Shown: in pieces, positions 50,304 through 61,322 of the stretch | How positions within the stretch are numbered: position 1 is the stretch's first letter | How the letters are laid out: each line of letters starts with the position of its first letter | Source of the DNA: Vibrio sinaloensis | Lineage (GTDB): Bacteria; Pseudomonadota; Gammaproteobacteria; Enterobacterales; Vibrionaceae | Length of the DNA stretch: 64,000 nt | Direction: 5' to 3' | NCBI RefSeq assembly: GCF_000808535.1 | Contig: NZ_JWLV01000022.1 | Coordinates: forward strand, 1 to 64,000 | Notes under the pieces: generated by a model | What the model saw: the letters and a program-made list of their open reading frames with translations, nothing else | Database searches by the model: none | What the model was told of the DNA's origin: nothing | Made by a program: the position numbers and the translations under genes

Positions 50304-50570
50304 GGTGCCCCCACTCGAAGTAATTGATTGGAAAAGATTGGCAATTTTACCTGTTGATAACCAAGATCGCTAGCAATAGATCGACGATCCAGTGAATAAG
50401 ATCCAAGTTATTCACAATATTTTCGACATTATTCGGCGGATCCCCACACACTGCCCCATTTTTACTCACACATTGATCCACATAAGGGCAATTTCCGCCC
50501 GATCCTGACTCTGGTGATAACTCTGTGCATGAAATATCGATCGCCACCTTCACAGGATCGAAAAATAATC
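50304..50570 (-). promoter_or_regulatory. dnaA regulatory region with DnaA boxes and GATC cluster
   Basis: No gene in 50304-50701. One perfect DnaA box, TTATTCACA (50408-50416), and two one-mismatch boxes: TTACTCACA (50462-50470) and TGTTGATAA (50352-50360, reverse). Nine GATC Dam sites occur between 50365 and 50560. This fits DnaA autoregulation and SeqA control of dnaA, as known in E. coli. The rest to 50701 holds the leader of the ABC transporter genes. Confidence 0.75.
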
Positions 50571-50701
50571 CTCTGAGCCGTAAGATTTAGACCAAAATAT
50601 CAACCTTATTACTCTACTATCTAGGATATTGCTCTTAGTTATTTATCTAATTAACTAAAGTAACAGTAATATTTCTCCCCATAATTATATGGAGTTGTAC
50701 T

Positions 50702-51448
50702 ATGAAAATCTGGTTTAAGGCTGCAGTTGCAGCAATCGCTCTGTCTGCTGCGACTGTGCAGGCTGCTACGGAAGTCAAAGTCGGCATGTCTGGCCGTTAC
50801 TTCCCATTCACTTTCGTTAAGCAAGATCAGCTACAAGGCTTCGAAGTGGACCTATGGGACGAGATTGGTAAACGTAACGATTACAAAGTGGAATACGTAA
50901 CCGCAAATTTCTCTGGTTTGTTCGGTCTACTAGAAACAGGCCGCATCGATACAATTTCTAACCAAATTACAATGACAGACGCGCGTAAAGCAAAATACCT
51001 ATTTGCTGACCCATACGTGGTGGATGGTGCACAAATTACGGTTCGCAAAGGCAACGACGAGATCAAAGGTGTTCAAGATCTTGCGGGCAAGACGGTGGCA
51101 GTAAACCTAGGTTCAAACTTTGAGCAACTGCTACGTGACTACGACAAAGATGGCAAAATCAACATCAAAACCTACGACACAGGTATTGAACACGATGTCG
51201 CACTGGGTCGTGCAGATGCCTTCGTGATGGATCGCCTTTCAGCGCTAGAGCTAATCAAAAAGACAGGTCTTCCTCTTCAACTTGCAGGCGAACCGTTTGA
51301 AACGATTCAAAATGCTTGGCCATTTGTAAACAATGAAAATGGTAAAAAACTGCAAGCAGAAGTTAACCAAGCACTTGCAGCAATGCGCGCAGACGGTACT
51401 CTAGCGCAAATTTCTGAAAAGTGGTTTGGTGCAGACATCACTAAATAA
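50702..51448 (+). CDS. Amino acid ABC transporter substrate-binding protein
   Basis: Periplasmic binding protein family 3, 248 residues. Signal peptide about 1-22 (AIALSAATVQA-A). Family landmarks: SGRYFPFTFVKQDQLQGFEVDLWDEI (split across 28-53) and the C-terminal ADGTLAQISEKWFGADI. Polar amino acid substrate is likely; I cannot tell which. First gene of a three-gene importer. Confidence 0.92.
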   Translation: MKIWFKAAVAAIALSAATVQAATEVKVGMSGRYFPFTFVKQDQLQGFEVDLWDEIGKRNDYKVEYVTANFSGLFGLLETGRIDTISNQITMTDARKAKYLFADPYVVDGAQITVRKGNDEIKGVQDLAGKTVAVNLGSNFEQLLRDYDKDGKINIKTYDTGIEHDVALGRADAFVMDRLSALELIKKTGLPLQLAGEPFETIQNAWPFVNNENGKKLQAEVNQALAAMRADGTLAQISEKWFGADITK

Positions 51449-51554
51449 TGTGACCACTCCGCTACTTTTGTTGAAGTAGGCTTTTCTAACCCACTGCTTT
51501 CCTCCCTTTGCAGTGGGTTTTGCTTTTCTATGTCGTTATACACTGGGACACGTT

Positions 51555-52226
51555 ATGGGATTCGATTTTAACTACATGCTGGAGTTGATGCCGATACTGC
51601 TTAAGTATCTGGGAACAACTATGGAGATGGCCGTTTGGGGTCTGATCTTCTCTTTAATACTGTCAGTGATTCTCGCCAATATCCGCGTATTCAAGGTTCC
51701 AGTACTCGATCAACTGAGCCAGCTGTATATCAGCTTCTTCCGTGGCACGCCTCTGTTAGTACAGCTGTTTTTGCTTTACTACGGCTTACCACAGATTTTC
51801 CCATGGATGGTCGGGCTAGATGCTTTCAGTGCCGCTGTCATCGGTTTGACCTTGCACTTCGCCGCCTACATGGCAGAAAGTATTCGCGCTGCCATTATTG
51901 GTATTGATCGTAGCCAGATGGAAGCGAGCCTCTCAGTCGGCATGACGACGACACAAGCGATGCGTCGCGTCATTTTGCCGCAAGCGACTCGTGTGGCCTT
52001 GCCTTCACTGATGAACTACTTCATCGATATGATCAAATCAACGTCACTGGCCTTTACGCTAGGCGTTGCAGAGATTATGGCCAAAGCACAAATGGAGGCA
52101 TCATCAAGCTTCCGTTTCTTTGAAGCGTTTCTTGCGGTTGCACTTATTTACTGGGGTGTGGTGGTTATCCTTACTCGTGTTCAAATCTGGGCAGAAGCTA
52201 AACTCAATAAGGCGTACGTACGATGA
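51555..52226 (+). CDS. Amino acid ABC transporter permease
   Basis: Inner-membrane permease of 223 residues in the HisMQ/GlnP type. Start at 51555 behind GGGACAC; the frame opens 14 codons earlier. About five transmembrane helices; the HisM EAA loop EASLSVGMTTTQAMRRVILPQ contacts the ATPase. RGTPLLVQLFLLYYGLP is also typical. Overlaps the next gene by 4 bases. Confidence 0.93.
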   Translation: MGFDFNYMLELMPILLKYLGTTMEMAVWGLIFSLILSVILANIRVFKVPVLDQLSQLYISFFRGTPLLVQLFLLYYGLPQIFPWMVGLDAFSAAVIGLTLHFAAYMAESIRAAIIGIDRSQMEASLSVGMTTTQAMRRVILPQATRVALPSLMNYFIDMIKSTSLAFTLGVAEIMAKAQMEASSSFRFFEAFLAVALIYWGVVVILTRVQIWAEAKLNKAYVR

Positions 52227-52960
52227 TCAAACTGAGTAATATTCAAAAACGCTTCGGGGATACTGAAGTGCTAAAAGGGATTGACCTTGAGATAAAACAA
52301 GGTGAGATCATCGTCATTATTGGCTCTAGCGGAACAGGCAAGTCGACATTACTTCGCACAGTAAATTTCTTAGAGAATGCCGACAAAGGGGTCATCACGA
52401 TTGATGACGTCAGCGTCGATAGTGAAAATCACACCAAAGCCGAAGTTCTCGCTTTGCGTCGTAAGACAGGCTTTGTGTTCCAAAACTATGCGCTTTTCGC
52501 CCACATGACCGCAAGACAAAACATCGCTGAAGGGCTGATGACTGTGCGTGGTTGGAAAAAAACAGACGCACTTCAACGCGCGCAAGAGATTCTTGATGAT
52601 ATTGGCTTAGGCGACAAGGGTGACAGTTATCCAGCAGCGCTGTCTGGTGGTCAACAGCAGCGTGTGGGTATCGGACGCGCTATGGCGCTGCAACCAGAAC
52701 TGCTGCTTTTCGATGAGCCAACATCGGCACTTGATCCTGAATGGGTGGGTGAAGTTCTTAATTTAATGAAGGACTTAGCTACAAAACATCAGACCATGCT
52801 GGTGGTCACTCATGAGATGCAATTTGCTAGAGAGGTCGCCGATCGGGTGATCTTTATGGCAGAAGGGCACATTGTTGAGCAAGGTTCTCCACAGGATATC
52901 TTTGGAAATCCACAAGATCCTCGCTTACAAAAATTCCTTCGACAAGTTGGTGCAGAGTAA
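52223..52960 (+). CDS. Amino acid ABC transporter ATPase
   Basis: 245-residue nucleotide-binding subunit. Walker A GSSGTGKST (33-41), Q-loop in FVFQNYALFAHMT, ABC signature LSGGQQQRVGIGRAMA, Walker B LLLFDEPTSALDPE, and H-loop VVTHEMQFA. Completes the importer with the two genes before it; a single permease gene suggests a homodimeric membrane part. Confidence 0.95.
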   Translation: MIKLSNIQKRFGDTEVLKGIDLEIKQGEIIVIIGSSGTGKSTLLRTVNFLENADKGVITIDDVSVDSENHTKAEVLALRRKTGFVFQNYALFAHMTARQNIAEGLMTVRGWKKTDALQRAQEILDDIGLGDKGDSYPAALSGGQQQRVGIGRAMALQPELLLFDEPTSALDPEWVGEVLNLMKDLATKHQTMLVVTHEMQFAREVADRVIFMAEGHIVEQGSPQDIFGNPQDPRLQKFLRQVGAE

Positions 52961-52987
52961 AGATCACAAAAGAGGATCGTTTGATCC

Positions 52988-53098
52988 TTGAGATTTTGCT
53001 CACACTACGTATAATCGCTCGGCCGGAATTTAGCGCTTGCACAAAGATTGACACTTTGTGTGACTGTGATTACAATTCCGCCTCTTTGTTGAGAGGCG
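52988..53098 (+). promoter_or_regulatory. Tandem promoters and leader of rpmH-rnpA
   Basis: Promoter 1: TTGAGA (52988-52993), 16 bases, TATAAT (53010-53015). Promoter 2: TTGACA (53048-53053), 17 bases, TACAAT (53071-53076), very near consensus. CGCCTCT/AGAGGCG (53079-53098) forms a hairpin at the start of the second transcript. Strong promoters are expected for ribosomal protein L34. Confidence 0.75.
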
Positions 53099-53190
53099 TC
53101 GGTTTGTCCTCTTTATATATAGAGAAGACCTCGTATACCCACGCCGGGTTAACATTGACCTAAAACTACTGATCAGTAAAGGTAATAACC

Positions 53191-53328
53191 ATGTCTAAAC
53201 GCACTTTTCAACCTTCAGTTCTAAAGCGCAAGCGTACTCACGGTTTCCGTGCACGTATGGCTACTAAGAACGGTCGTGCAACAATCAACGCACGTCGTGC
53301 TAAAGGCCGTAAGCGTCTTTCTAAGTAA
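53191..53328 (+). CDS. rpmH: Ribosomal protein L34
   Basis: 45-residue basic protein of the large subunit. Starts [20 protein letters not shown] and ends GRKRLSK. AAAGG lies 8 bases upstream. First gene of the conserved rpmH-rnpA-yidD-yidC-mnmE string. Confidence 0.98.
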   Translation: MSKRTFQPSVLKRKRTHGFRARMATKNGRATINARRAKGRKRLSK

Positions 53329-53340
53329 TCTTCGATTATT

Positions 53341-53697
53341 TTGAATACGTACGCGTTCAATCGGGAGTTACGCTTGTTAACTCCCGAGCATTATCAAAAT
53401 GTCTTTCAGCAAGCTCATCGAGCTGGCTCACCTCATTTCACTATCATTGCTCGCAAAAATTCCTTATCTCACCCAAGACTAGGTTTAGCCGTTCCGAAGA
53501 AACAGATTAAAACTGCTGTTGGTCGTAATCGCTTCAAGCGTCTCGCTCGCGAAAGCTTTCGTAACAAACAACATCAGCTTCCTAACAAAGATTTTGTTGT
53601 TATTGCCAAGAAAAGCGCGCAAGATTTAAGCAACGATGAAATGTTTAAACTGTTTGATAAATTATGGCAGCGTCTGTCTCGCCCCTCTCGCGGTTAG
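53341..53697 (+). CDS. rnpA: Ribonuclease P protein component
   Basis: Protein subunit of RNase P, 118 residues, which assists RNA in tRNA 5' processing. TTG start 12 bases after rpmH. Characteristic RNR motif [14 protein letters not shown] (about 61-74), preceded by [15 protein letters not shown]. The 3' end overlaps yidD by 34 bases in another frame, a widespread arrangement. Confidence 0.96.
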   Translation: MNTYAFNRELRLLTPEHYQNVFQQAHRAGSPHFTIIARKNSLSHPRLGLAVPKKQIKTAVGRNRFKRLARESFRNKQHQLPNKDFVVIAKKSAQDLSNDEMFKLFDKLWQRLSRPSRG

Positions 53698-53927
53698 CGA
53701 TCGGCCTCGTCCGACTCTATCAAGGCTTTATTAGTCCACTTCTTGGACCGCGTTGTCGTTTTACTCCAACCTGCTCTACTTATGCCATTGAAGCGTTGAA
53801 AGCTCACGGTTTTGTAAAAGGGTGTTGGTTATCAAGCAAACGTCTATTAAAATGCAACCCTTTAAATAAAAAGGGTTGGACATACGACCCCGTTCCACCA
53901 GTCCAAAAACAAGACAGAGACAATTAA
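53664..53927 (+). CDS. yidD: Membrane protein insertion efficiency factor YidD
   Basis: 87-residue, amphipathic, membrane-associated helper of YidC. Signature [18 protein letters not shown] (about 28-45) and [13 protein letters not shown] are conserved. Starts inside rnpA and ends 2 bases before yidC. Confidence 0.95.
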   Translation: MAASVSPLSRLAIGLVRLYQGFISPLLGPRCRFTPTCSTYAIEALKAHGFVKGCWLSSKRLLKCNPLNKKGWTYDPVPPVQKQDRDN

Positions 53928-53929
53928 CG

Positions 53930-55549
53930 ATGGATTCTCAACGTAATATCCTGTTAATCGCGCTAGCACTGGTTTCTTTCCTATTGTTCCAACAATGGCA
54001 AGTTGCAAAGAACCCAACGCCTCAGCCGGTTGAGCAGGCTCAATCAAGCAGTACTCTACCTGCCCCATCTTTTGCTGACGAGCTCGATCCAGCTCCTGGT
54101 CAGCAAGCTTCTGCTAAAACGATTACCGTGACCACTGATGCATTGACTCTGTCGATTGATACAGTTGGTGGTGATGTCATTCACGCAGATCTAAACCAAT
54201 ACTCGGCTGAGATGGATTCTGCTGATGCATTCGTTTTACTTAAAAACGAGCCTGGTCACCAGTTCATCGCTCAAAGTGGCCTTGTGGGCCCTCAAGGTAT
54301 CGACCTAAGCAGTACTAACCGTCCTGCATACGCAGTCAGCGCGGATAGCTTCACTCTAGCAGATGGCCAAGACGAACTTCGCGTTCCAATGACATACGCA
54401 GCAAACGGCTTAGAGTACACCAAGACATTCATCCTTAAGCGTGGCAGCTACGCGATCGACGTTGAATACAACGTTGTGAACAACTCTGGCAACAACGCGA
54501 CATTCGGTATGTACGCTCACCTACGTCAAAACCTTCTTGACGCTGGTGGCAGCATCACAATGCCAACTTACCGTGGTGGCGCATACTCAACAGAAGATAC
54601 GCGCTACAAGAAATACAGCTTCGAAGATATGCAAGATCGTAACTTGTCTCTAAACCTGCCAGATGGTCAAGGTTGGGCGGCAATGATCCAGCACTACTTC
54701 GCATCAGCATGGATTCCACGCAACGAGCCAGGCACTAACCTATACACTCGCGTGATTGGCAATCTTGGCGATATCGGCGTTCGTATGCCGAACAAAACCA
54801 TCGCAACCGGTGACAGCGCTCAAATGACGGCAACGCTTTGGGTCGGTCCAAAACTTCAAGACCAGATGGCTGAAGTTGCACCAAACCTAGACCTTGTTGT
54901 CGATTACGGCTGGCTATGGTTCATTGCGAAACCTCTGCACTCACTGCTTTCGTTTATTCAAAGCTTTGTTGGCAACTGGGGTGTGGCAATCATCTGTTTG
55001 ACGTTCATCGTACGTGGTGCCATGTACCCACTTACGAAAGCGCAATACACATCTATGGCGAAAATGCGCATGCTGCAACCTAAACTGCAAGCAATGCGTG
55101 AGCGTATTGGCGATGACCGTCAGCGCATGAGCCAAGAAATGATGGAACTGTACAAGAAAGAGAAAGTGAACCCGCTAGGTGGCTGTCTTCCTCTTATCCT
55201 ACAGATGCCTATCTTCATCGCACTATACTGGGCATTGATGGAGTCGGTTGAGCTACGTCACTCGCCATTCTTCGGTTGGATTCATGACCTTTCAGCGCAA
55301 GACCCGTACTACATCTTGCCACTGCTGATGGGTGCATCGATGTTCCTAATCCAAAAGATGAGCCCGACGACCGTGACGGATCCAATGCAGCAGAAGATCA
55401 TGACCTTTATGCCGGTTATGTTTACTTTCTTCTTCCTGTTCTTCCCATCAGGTCTGGTTCTATACTGGCTAGTATCGAACATCGTAACGCTTATCCAACA
55501 AACGCTTATTTACAAAGCATTGGAGAAAAAAGGCTTACACTCTAAGTAA
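53930..55549 (+). CDS. yidC: Membrane protein insertase YidC
   Basis: Inserts inner-membrane proteins with or without Sec; 539 residues. The start at 53930 ([20 protein letters not shown]) is the family N-terminal helix; the frame opens earlier inside yidD. A large periplasmic beta domain (about 60-330) precedes the five core helices, which include the groove arginine in [16 protein letters not shown] and the NPLGGCLP segment. Confidence 0.97.
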   Translation: MDSQRNILLIALALVSFLLFQQWQVAKNPTPQPVEQAQSSSTLPAPSFADELDPAPGQQASAKTITVTTDALTLSIDTVGGDVIHADLNQYSAEMDSADAFVLLKNEPGHQFIAQSGLVGPQGIDLSSTNRPAYAVSADSFTLADGQDELRVPMTYAANGLEYTKTFILKRGSYAIDVEYNVVNNSGNNATFGMYAHLRQNLLDAGGSITMPTYRGGAYSTEDTRYKKYSFEDMQDRNLSLNLPDGQGWAAMIQHYFASAWIPRNEPGTNLYTRVIGNLGDIGVRMPNKTIATGDSAQMTATLWVGPKLQDQMAEVAPNLDLVVDYGWLWFIAKPLHSLLSFIQSFVGNWGVAIICLTFIVRGAMYPLTKAQYTSMAKMRMLQPKLQAMRERIGDDRQRMSQEMMELYKKEKVNPLGGCLPLILQMPIFIALYWALMESVELRHSPFFGWIHDLSAQDPYYILPLLMGASMFLIQKMSPTTVTDPMQQKIMTFMPVMFTFFFLFFPSGLVLYWLVSNIVTLIQQTLIYKALEKKGLHSK

Positions 55550-55572
55550 CCTTTAATGCGAAATTATTATCA

Positions 55573-55600
55573 AAGGCGGCCAAAAGGTCGCCTTTTTTAT
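55573..55600 (+). terminator. Intrinsic terminator after yidC
   Basis: AAGGCGGCC and GGTCGCCTT pair around AAAA, followed by six T. Confidence 0.85.
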
Positions 55601-55670
55601 TTGAGCTGATTACAATTCATCACATTACTTATTTGCCATGCAATGGCACCGAGATTCTACAGGCACAACT

Positions 55671-57032
55671 ATGACTACAGATACCATTGTCGCCCAAGCA
55701 ACCGCCCCTGGTCGTGGCGGCGTCGGCATTATTCGAGTATCCGGCCCACTGGCAGAGAAAGTCGCTCAAGAAGTAACAGGGAAAACACTGCGTCCACGCT
55801 ATGCAGAATACTTACCCTTTACCTCGCAAGATGGCTCCCAGCTTGACCAAGGTATCGCATTGTACTTCCCGAACCCGCATTCATTCACTGGTGAAGATGT
55901 CCTTGAACTGCAAGGTCATGGCGGCCCTGTCGTGATGGACATGCTAATTAAACGCATCCTACAAATACCGGGGATTCGTACCGCAAGACCGGGAGAGTTT
56001 TCAGAGCGCGCGTTTTTAAATGACAAACTCGATCTCGCTCAAGCAGAAGCTATTGCTGACTTGATCGATGCAAGTTCGGAAGAAGCGGCTAAATCCGCCC
56101 TACAATCACTGCAAGGTGCGTTCTCGCAACGTATTCACACTCTGGTCGAATCCCTGATCCACCTTCGCATCTATGTCGAAGCGGCTATTGACTTCCCAGA
56201 AGAAGAAATCGACTTTCTGGCTGATGGAAAAGTAGCAGGTGATCTGCAAGCCATCATTGATAACCTGAGTGCGGTGCGCCAAGAGGCGAACCAAGGTGCG
56301 ATTATGCGTGAAGGCATGAAGGTGGTTATCGCAGGTCGTCCGAATGCGGGCAAATCAAGCCTGCTCAATGCACTATCAGGCAAAGAGTCGGCCATTGTGA
56401 CCGACATAGCAGGAACCACACGTGACGTGCTGCGTGAACATATCCATATTGACGGAATGCCACTGCATATTATCGATACCGCAGGTCTGCGTGACGCCTC
56501 TGATGAAGTCGAGAAAATCGGCATTGAACGCGCCTGGGACGAAATCGCTCAAGCGGACCGCGTACTCTTTATGGTTGATGGCACAACCACAGATGCCACC
56601 GATCCAAAAGAAATTTGGCCAGACTTCGTTGATCGCCTGCCAGATAACATTGGTATGACAGTGATCCGCAACAAAGCCGATCAAACCGGTGAAGATCTTG
56701 GCATTTGTCATGTCAACGATCCAACCCTTATCCGCCTGTCAGCGAAGACGGGTGAAGGTGTCGAGTCACTACGCAGCCATTTAAAAGAGTGCATGGGCTT
56801 TGCTGGAGGTAATGAAGGCGGCTTTATGGCTCGTCGCAGACACCTAGAGGCACTGGAACGCGCAGCCGAACACCTAGACATTGGTCAACAGCAGCTTGAG
56901 GGCTATATGGCTGGGGAGATTTTGGCAGAAGAGTTGCGTATCGCTCAGCAACATTTGAGTGAAATCACCGGCGAGTTCAGCTCAGACGACCTACTGGGCC
57001 GCATCTTCTCTTCTTTCTGTATTGGTAAATAA
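55671..57032 (+). CDS. mnmE: tRNA modification GTPase MnmE
   Basis: Works with MnmG to make cmnm5U at the tRNA wobble position; 453 residues. Start at 55671 ([19 protein letters not shown]). G-domain motifs: [12 protein letters not shown] (near 222), [19 protein letters not shown]. The C-terminal CIGK that contacts folate is intact. mnmG lies on the far side of mioC and oriC. Confidence 0.97.
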   Translation: MTTDTIVAQATAPGRGGVGIIRVSGPLAEKVAQEVTGKTLRPRYAEYLPFTSQDGSQLDQGIALYFPNPHSFTGEDVLELQGHGGPVVMDMLIKRILQIPGIRTARPGEFSERAFLNDKLDLAQAEAIADLIDASSEEAAKSALQSLQGAFSQRIHTLVESLIHLRIYVEAAIDFPEEEIDFLADGKVAGDLQAIIDNLSAVRQEANQGAIMREGMKVVIAGRPNAGKSSLLNALSGKESAIVTDIAGTTRDVLREHIHIDGMPLHIIDTAGLRDASDEVEKIGIERAWDEIAQADRVLFMVDGTTTDATDPKEIWPDFVDRLPDNIGMTVIRNKADQTGEDLGICHVNDPTLIRLSAKTGEGVESLRSHLKECMGFAGGNEGGFMARRRHLEALERAAEHLDIGQQQLEGYMAGEILAEELRIAQQHLSEITGEFSSDDLLGRIFSSFCIGK

Positions 57033-57039
57033 TCATCGA

Positions 57040-57068
57040 CAGTGCGACCTAGAGGTCGCACTTCTTTT
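57040..57068 (+). terminator. Intrinsic terminator between mnmE and mioC
   Basis: AGTGCGACCT and AGGTCGCACT are perfectly complementary with a 2-base centre, followed by TCTTTT. Confidence 0.75.
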
Positions 57069-57083
57069 AGTAAAGGACGAACA

Positions 57084-57518
57084 ATGATTCACATTATAAC
57101 AGGCAGCACTTTAGGCGGAGCTGAATATGTGGGTGACCACCTAAGCGATCTTCTGATTGAGAAAGGGTTTGAAACCACAATCCACAACCAACCAGACATT
57201 AACGATATTGAAAACAAAGGGACATGGCTTGTTATCACATCAACGCATGGTGCGGGCGAATATCCAGATAACATTCAGCCTTTCATTGCAGCATTACAAA
57301 ATACGCCACCTAAAATGAGTGAGGTTAAGTATGCCGTTATCGCGATTGGTGACTCGAGCTACGACACCTTCTGTGCCGCTGGAAAACATGCCCATGACCT
57401 TCTGGAAGATATTGGTGCAGCCCCCATTACTGACTGCTTAACCATCGATGTACTCAGCCACTCAGTTCCCGAAGATGCCGCTGAAACTTGGTTACTAGAA
57501 CATATTGAACGCTTCTAA
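57084..57518 (+). CDS. mioC: FMN-binding protein MioC
   Basis: Flavodoxin-like protein of 144 residues. Start at 57084 behind AAGGACG. FMN phosphate loop [15 protein letters not shown] (about 6-20), then [11 protein letters not shown] and [12 protein letters not shown] loops. Transcription runs toward oriC, where its effect on initiation is well known in E. coli. Confidence 0.95.
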   Translation: MIHIITGSTLGGAEYVGDHLSDLLIEKGFETTIHNQPDINDIENKGTWLVITSTHGAGEYPDNIQPFIAALQNTPPKMSEVKYAVIAIGDSSYDTFCAAGKHAHDLLEDIGAAPITDCLTIDVLSHSVPEDAAETWLLEHIERF

Positions 57519-57983
57519 TCCCCAATTCAGAGTCGTTTTTCGGCTCTGATTTCCTCTCTGTGAATAACTTCTCCCACCACTTTTCAGTTTACTTGGTCAA
57601 AAAGCAACCATCCGGCCTGTGGATAAACTAGATCAAATCCAGTGACTTTCCTATAGTTATCCCAATAACAACTCGGATCCTTTTTTACCCCTGTGTATAA
57701 CCATTAATTTTGATCTCAGGAAATCCTCGATCTGATCAAGGGCTGATCACAGATTACGATCCATAAAAGATCCATGATCTTGTTGATCATTTTTGAGTTA
57801 TCCACAGAGATCGTCGATCCTAATAATAGATCTAATAAAAGATCATATATATAGATCTTATATATATAAGTCTTTCAAGCCTTTAAATGAAAAGTCTCAA
57901 AAGCGTTTCCACACTCTGTGAAAGAAGGTAGAATAACGCTCTTTTATCTTTCTATAGCTTGATTGAATACCTGAGGTCAGTTC
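57519..57983. other. oriC: Chromosome I replication origin (oriC)
   Basis: Lies between mioC and mnmG, the conserved gammaproteobacterial position. DnaA boxes: TGTGAATAA (57559-57567), TGTGGATAA (57618-57626), TGTGTATAA (57692-57700) in reverse orientation and TTATCCACA (57798-57806) forward, with a weaker TTATCCCAA at 57657. Fifteen GATC Dam sites occur in 57631-57857. The 57820-57875 stretch is almost pure A/T (repeated TATATA) and is the likely unwinding element. Confidence 0.93.
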
Positions 57984-59879
57984 ATGCTCTATCACGAAAA
58001 CTTTGACGTCATTGTCGTTGGTGGCGGTCACGCAGGAACGGAAGCCGCATTAGCATCTGCACGGACAGGTCAAAAGACCCTTTTGCTTACTCACAATATC
58101 GATACTTTGGGCCAAATGTCATGTAACCCAGCAATCGGTGGTATTGGTAAAGGTCACCTAGTCAAAGAAGTCGATGCAATGGGTGGATTAATGGCTCAGG
58201 CTATCGATCATGCGGGTATTCAATTTCGAACGCTCAATGCCTCTAAAGGCCCAGCTGTACGAGCGACTCGAGCGCAAGCAGACCGTGCTCTGTACAAAGC
58301 GTATGTTCGTGAAGCCCTTGAAAATGCTGACAACTTAACGCTTTTCCAACAGTCAGTGGATGACCTAATTGTGGAAAATGACACCGCTGTAGGTGTTGTA
58401 ACCCAAATGGGGCTTAAGTTTCGAGCAAAAGCCGTGGTCCTTACCGTCGGCACCTTTTTAGGTGGCAAGATCCATATAGGTATGGAGAGCTCTTCAGGTG
58501 GTCGAGCTGGGGATCCACCTTCGATCGCGCTAGCTGATCGTCTCCGTGAGCTCCCATTCCGTGTTGATCGTCTTAAAACAGGGACACCTCCAAGGATCGA
58601 TGCTCGAAGTGTCGATTTCTCAGAGTTGGAAGTACAACACGGTGATAATCCAACACCAGTATTTTCATTCATGGGACAACGCACTCAGCATCCTCGTCAA
58701 ATCCCATGTTTCATCACGCATACTAACGAAAGTACTCATGAAGTGATCCGCAACAACCTTGATCGCAGTCCAATGTACGCTGGGGTGATTGAAGGGATTG
58801 GTCCTCGTTACTGTCCTTCGATCGAAGACAAAGTGATGCGTTTTGCTGACAAAAACAGCCACCAGATTTTCATTGAACCAGAAGGTTTAACGACTCACGA
58901 ACTCTATCCAAATGGTATTTCCACCAGCTTACCATTTGATGTTCAGGTTCAGATAGTGCGTTCGATGAAAGGGTTTGAAAACGCGCATATTGTTCGTCCT
59001 GGTTATGCGATTGAATACGATTTCTTTGACCCACGTGATTTGAAACAGACTTACGAAACCAAATTTATTAGCGGTCTGTTTTTTGCTGGCCAAATTAACG
59101 GCACAACGGGTTACGAAGAAGCGGCTGCACAGGGCTTGATGGCGGGCTTGAACGCAAGCTTACACAGCCAAGGTAAAGAAGGCTGGAGCCCACGTCGCGA
59201 TCAAGCCTACATGGGCGTGCTAATTGATGATTTGTCTACCATGGGTACCAAAGAACCGTACCGCATGTTCACCTCTCGCGCTGAATACCGCCTCTTGTTG
59301 CGTGAAGATAACGCAGATTTGCGTTTGACAGAAAAAGCTCGCGAGCTAGGTTTGATTGATGATGCGCGTTGGGCACGTTTCAACGAAAAAATCGACAACA
59401 TGGAAAAAGAGCGTCAACGTCTGAAAGAAACGTGGATGAATCCTAAATCAGAAGGTATCGATGCCCTTAATGCGATTCTAAAATCGCCAATGTCTCGTGA
59501 AGCAAGTGGCGAAGATCTTCTGCGCCGTCCTGAGATGACTTATTCGCAGCTCACGGCTCTGGATCGTTTTGCTCCTGCACTTGAGGATCAACAAGCCGCT
59601 GAGCAAGTTGAAATCCAAGTGAAATACGAAGGTTACATTCAGCGACAGCAAGATGAGATCGAAAAATCTCTGCGTCATGAGAACACGAAACTACCTGTCG
59701 ATATGGATTACTCCAAAGTTAGTGGTCTCTCCAATGAAGTAGTCGCAAAACTGACGGAAGCGAAACCTGAAAGTATCGGTATTGCTTCTCGTATTTCTGG
59801 TATTACACCAGCTGCGATTTCCATTTTGCTGGTTCACTTGAAAAAGCAAGGCATTTTAAAAAAAGGTGAGGTCGCGTAA
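57984..59879 (+). CDS. mnmG: tRNA uridine-5-carboxymethylaminomethyl modification enzyme MnmG (GidA)
   Basis: FAD enzyme partner of MnmE; 631 residues. FAD loop [18 protein letters not shown] (about 12-29), then [18 protein letters not shown]. Second flavin motif around [19 protein letters not shown] (near 372). C-terminal helical domain ends with [15 protein letters not shown]-like sequence. First gene to the right of oriC. Confidence 0.97.
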   Translation: MLYHENFDVIVVGGGHAGTEAALASARTGQKTLLLTHNIDTLGQMSCNPAIGGIGKGHLVKEVDAMGGLMAQAIDHAGIQFRTLNASKGPAVRATRAQADRALYKAYVREALENADNLTLFQQSVDDLIVENDTAVGVVTQMGLKFRAKAVVLTVGTFLGGKIHIGMESSSGGRAGDPPSIALADRLRELPFRVDRLKTGTPPRIDARSVDFSELEVQHGDNPTPVFSFMGQRTQHPRQIPCFITHTNESTHEVIRNNLDRSPMYAGVIEGIGPRYCPSIEDKVMRFADKNSHQIFIEPEGLTTHELYPNGISTSLPFDVQVQIVRSMKGFENAHIVRPGYAIEYDFFDPRDLKQTYETKFISGLFFAGQINGTTGYEEAAAQGLMAGLNASLHSQGKEGWSPRRDQAYMGVLIDDLSTMGTKEPYRMFTSRAEYRLLLREDNADLRLTEKARELGLIDDARWARFNEKIDNMEKERQRLKETWMNPKSEGIDALNAILKSPMSREASGEDLLRRPEMTYSQLTALDRFAPALEDQQAAEQVEIQVKYEGYIQRQQDEIEKSLRHENTKLPVDMDYSKVSGLSNEVVAKLTEAKPESIGIASRISGITPAAISILLVHLKKQGILKKGEVA

Positions 59880-60511
59880 TGAGCCAACTTCGTAATAAGC
59901 TTGATGAACTCATCGCGCAAACTGACTTAGAAGTGTCTGAACTGCAACGTAACCAACTGGTTGGTTACGTTGAAATGCTCAATAAGTGGAACAAAGCGTA
60001 CAACTTGACTTCGGTTCGTGATCCCGAAGAAATGCTAGTGAAACATATTCTTGATAGCATTATTGTTAGTACTCACTTACAAGGTGAGCGCTTTATTGAT
60101 GTAGGCACAGGTCCTGGACTTCCGGGAATTCCTCTGGCCATTATGTGTCCAGATAAACACTTTCACTTACTCGACAGCCTTGGCAAGCGTATCCGTTTTA
60201 TCAAACAAGCACTCCATGAGCTGAAGATCGAAAATGTGATGCCGATTCAAAGTCGCGTCGAAGAGTTTCAACCAGAAGAAAAATTTGATGCCGTACTGAG
60301 CCGTGCATTCGCATCTATGGTAGATATGGTAAGTTGGTGTCACCACCTTCCAAAAGCCGAGACAGGGCTATTTTTGGCACTGAAGGGGCAATTACCACAG
60401 GGTGAGATTGATGAACTTCCTGAGTGGTGTTGTGTGACCGACATCAAAGCTTTGAATGTTCCTCAATTGGAAGGTGAGCGTCATCTAGTAATCTTATCGC
60501 GCAAGGAATAA
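59879..60511 (+). CDS. rsmG: 16S rRNA m7G527 methyltransferase RsmG (GidB)
   Basis: SAM-dependent, 210 residues. SAM motif [17 protein letters not shown] near residue 70 and AFASM...  loop near 141. The ATG overlaps the mnmG stop by one base. Loss of this enzyme gives low-level streptomycin resistance in E. coli. Confidence 0.96.
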   Translation: MSQLRNKLDELIAQTDLEVSELQRNQLVGYVEMLNKWNKAYNLTSVRDPEEMLVKHILDSIIVSTHLQGERFIDVGTGPGLPGIPLAIMCPDKHFHLLDSLGKRIRFIKQALHELKIENVMPIQSRVEEFQPEEKFDAVLSRAFASMVDMVSWCHHLPKAETGLFLALKGQLPQGEIDELPEWCCVTDIKALNVPQLEGERHLVILSRKE

Positions 60512-60525
60512 TAGCGAGGTCCATT

Positions 60526-61299
60526 GTGGGTAAAATCGTAGCGATCGCCAACCAGAAAGGTGGAGTTGGTAAAACAACAACCTGTATCAACTTAGCGGCC
60601 TCTATGGCTGCGACTAAGCGTAAAGTCTTGGTGATTGATCTTGATCCACAAGGGAACGCAACCATGGCCAGTGGCGTTGACAAGTATCAAGTTGATGCGA
60701 CTGCCTATGAACTTCTCGTCGAAGATGTACCGTTTTCTGAAGTGGTCTGTACGAACACATCAGGAAACTATGATTTGATTGCCGCGAACGGAGATGTGAC
60801 GGCGGCTGAAATCAAGCTAATGGAAGTCTTCGCTCGAGAGGTACGCCTGAAGCACGCTCTTGCGTCAGTTCGCGATAACTATGATTTCATCTTTATCGAT
60901 TGTCCTCCCTCTCTAAACCTTCTTACAATCAATGCCATGGCCGCAGCGGATTCGGTCTTGGTTCCTATGCAGTGTGAGTACTTTGCATTAGAAGGTTTAA
61001 CGGCGTTAATGGACACAATCAGTAAACTTGCGGCCGTGGTGAATGAGAACCTAAAGATTGAAGGGTTGCTGCGCACCATGTATGACCCTCGCAATCGGCT
61101 CTCGAATGAAGTGTCCGATCAACTGAAGAAGCACTTTGGCAACAAGGTGTACCGCACTGTTATTCCTCGTAATGTTCGTTTGGCTGAAGCGCCAAGCCAT
61201 GGCAAACCAGCCATGTACTACGACAAATACTCTGCAGGCGCAAAAGCCTATCTCGCGCTTGCTGGCGAAATGCTTCGCCGTGAAGAAGTACCTGCATAA
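60526..61299 (+). CDS. parA: Chromosome partitioning ATPase ParA (Soj)
   Basis: Walker-type ATPase, 257 residues, that with ParB moves the chromosome origin. GTG start. Deviant Walker A KGGVGKTT (11-18), Walker A' DLDPQGNAT (near 40) and IFIDCPPSLN Walker B. Part of a parAB pair right of oriC; ParA here carries no long N-terminal DNA-binding region, as expected for chromosome type I. Confidence 0.96.
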   Translation: MGKIVAIANQKGGVGKTTTCINLAASMAATKRKVLVIDLDPQGNATMASGVDKYQVDATAYELLVEDVPFSEVVCTNTSGNYDLIAANGDVTAAEIKLMEVFAREVRLKHALASVRDNYDFIFIDCPPSLNLLTINAMAAADSVLVPMQCEYFALEGLTALMDTISKLAAVVNENLKIEGLLRTMYDPRNRLSNEVSDQLKKHFGNKVYRTVIPRNVRLAEAPSHGKPAMYYDKYSAGAKAYLALAGEMLRREEVPA

Positions 61300-61322
61300 A
61301 CCAACCAAAGGAACTCCGTCTC

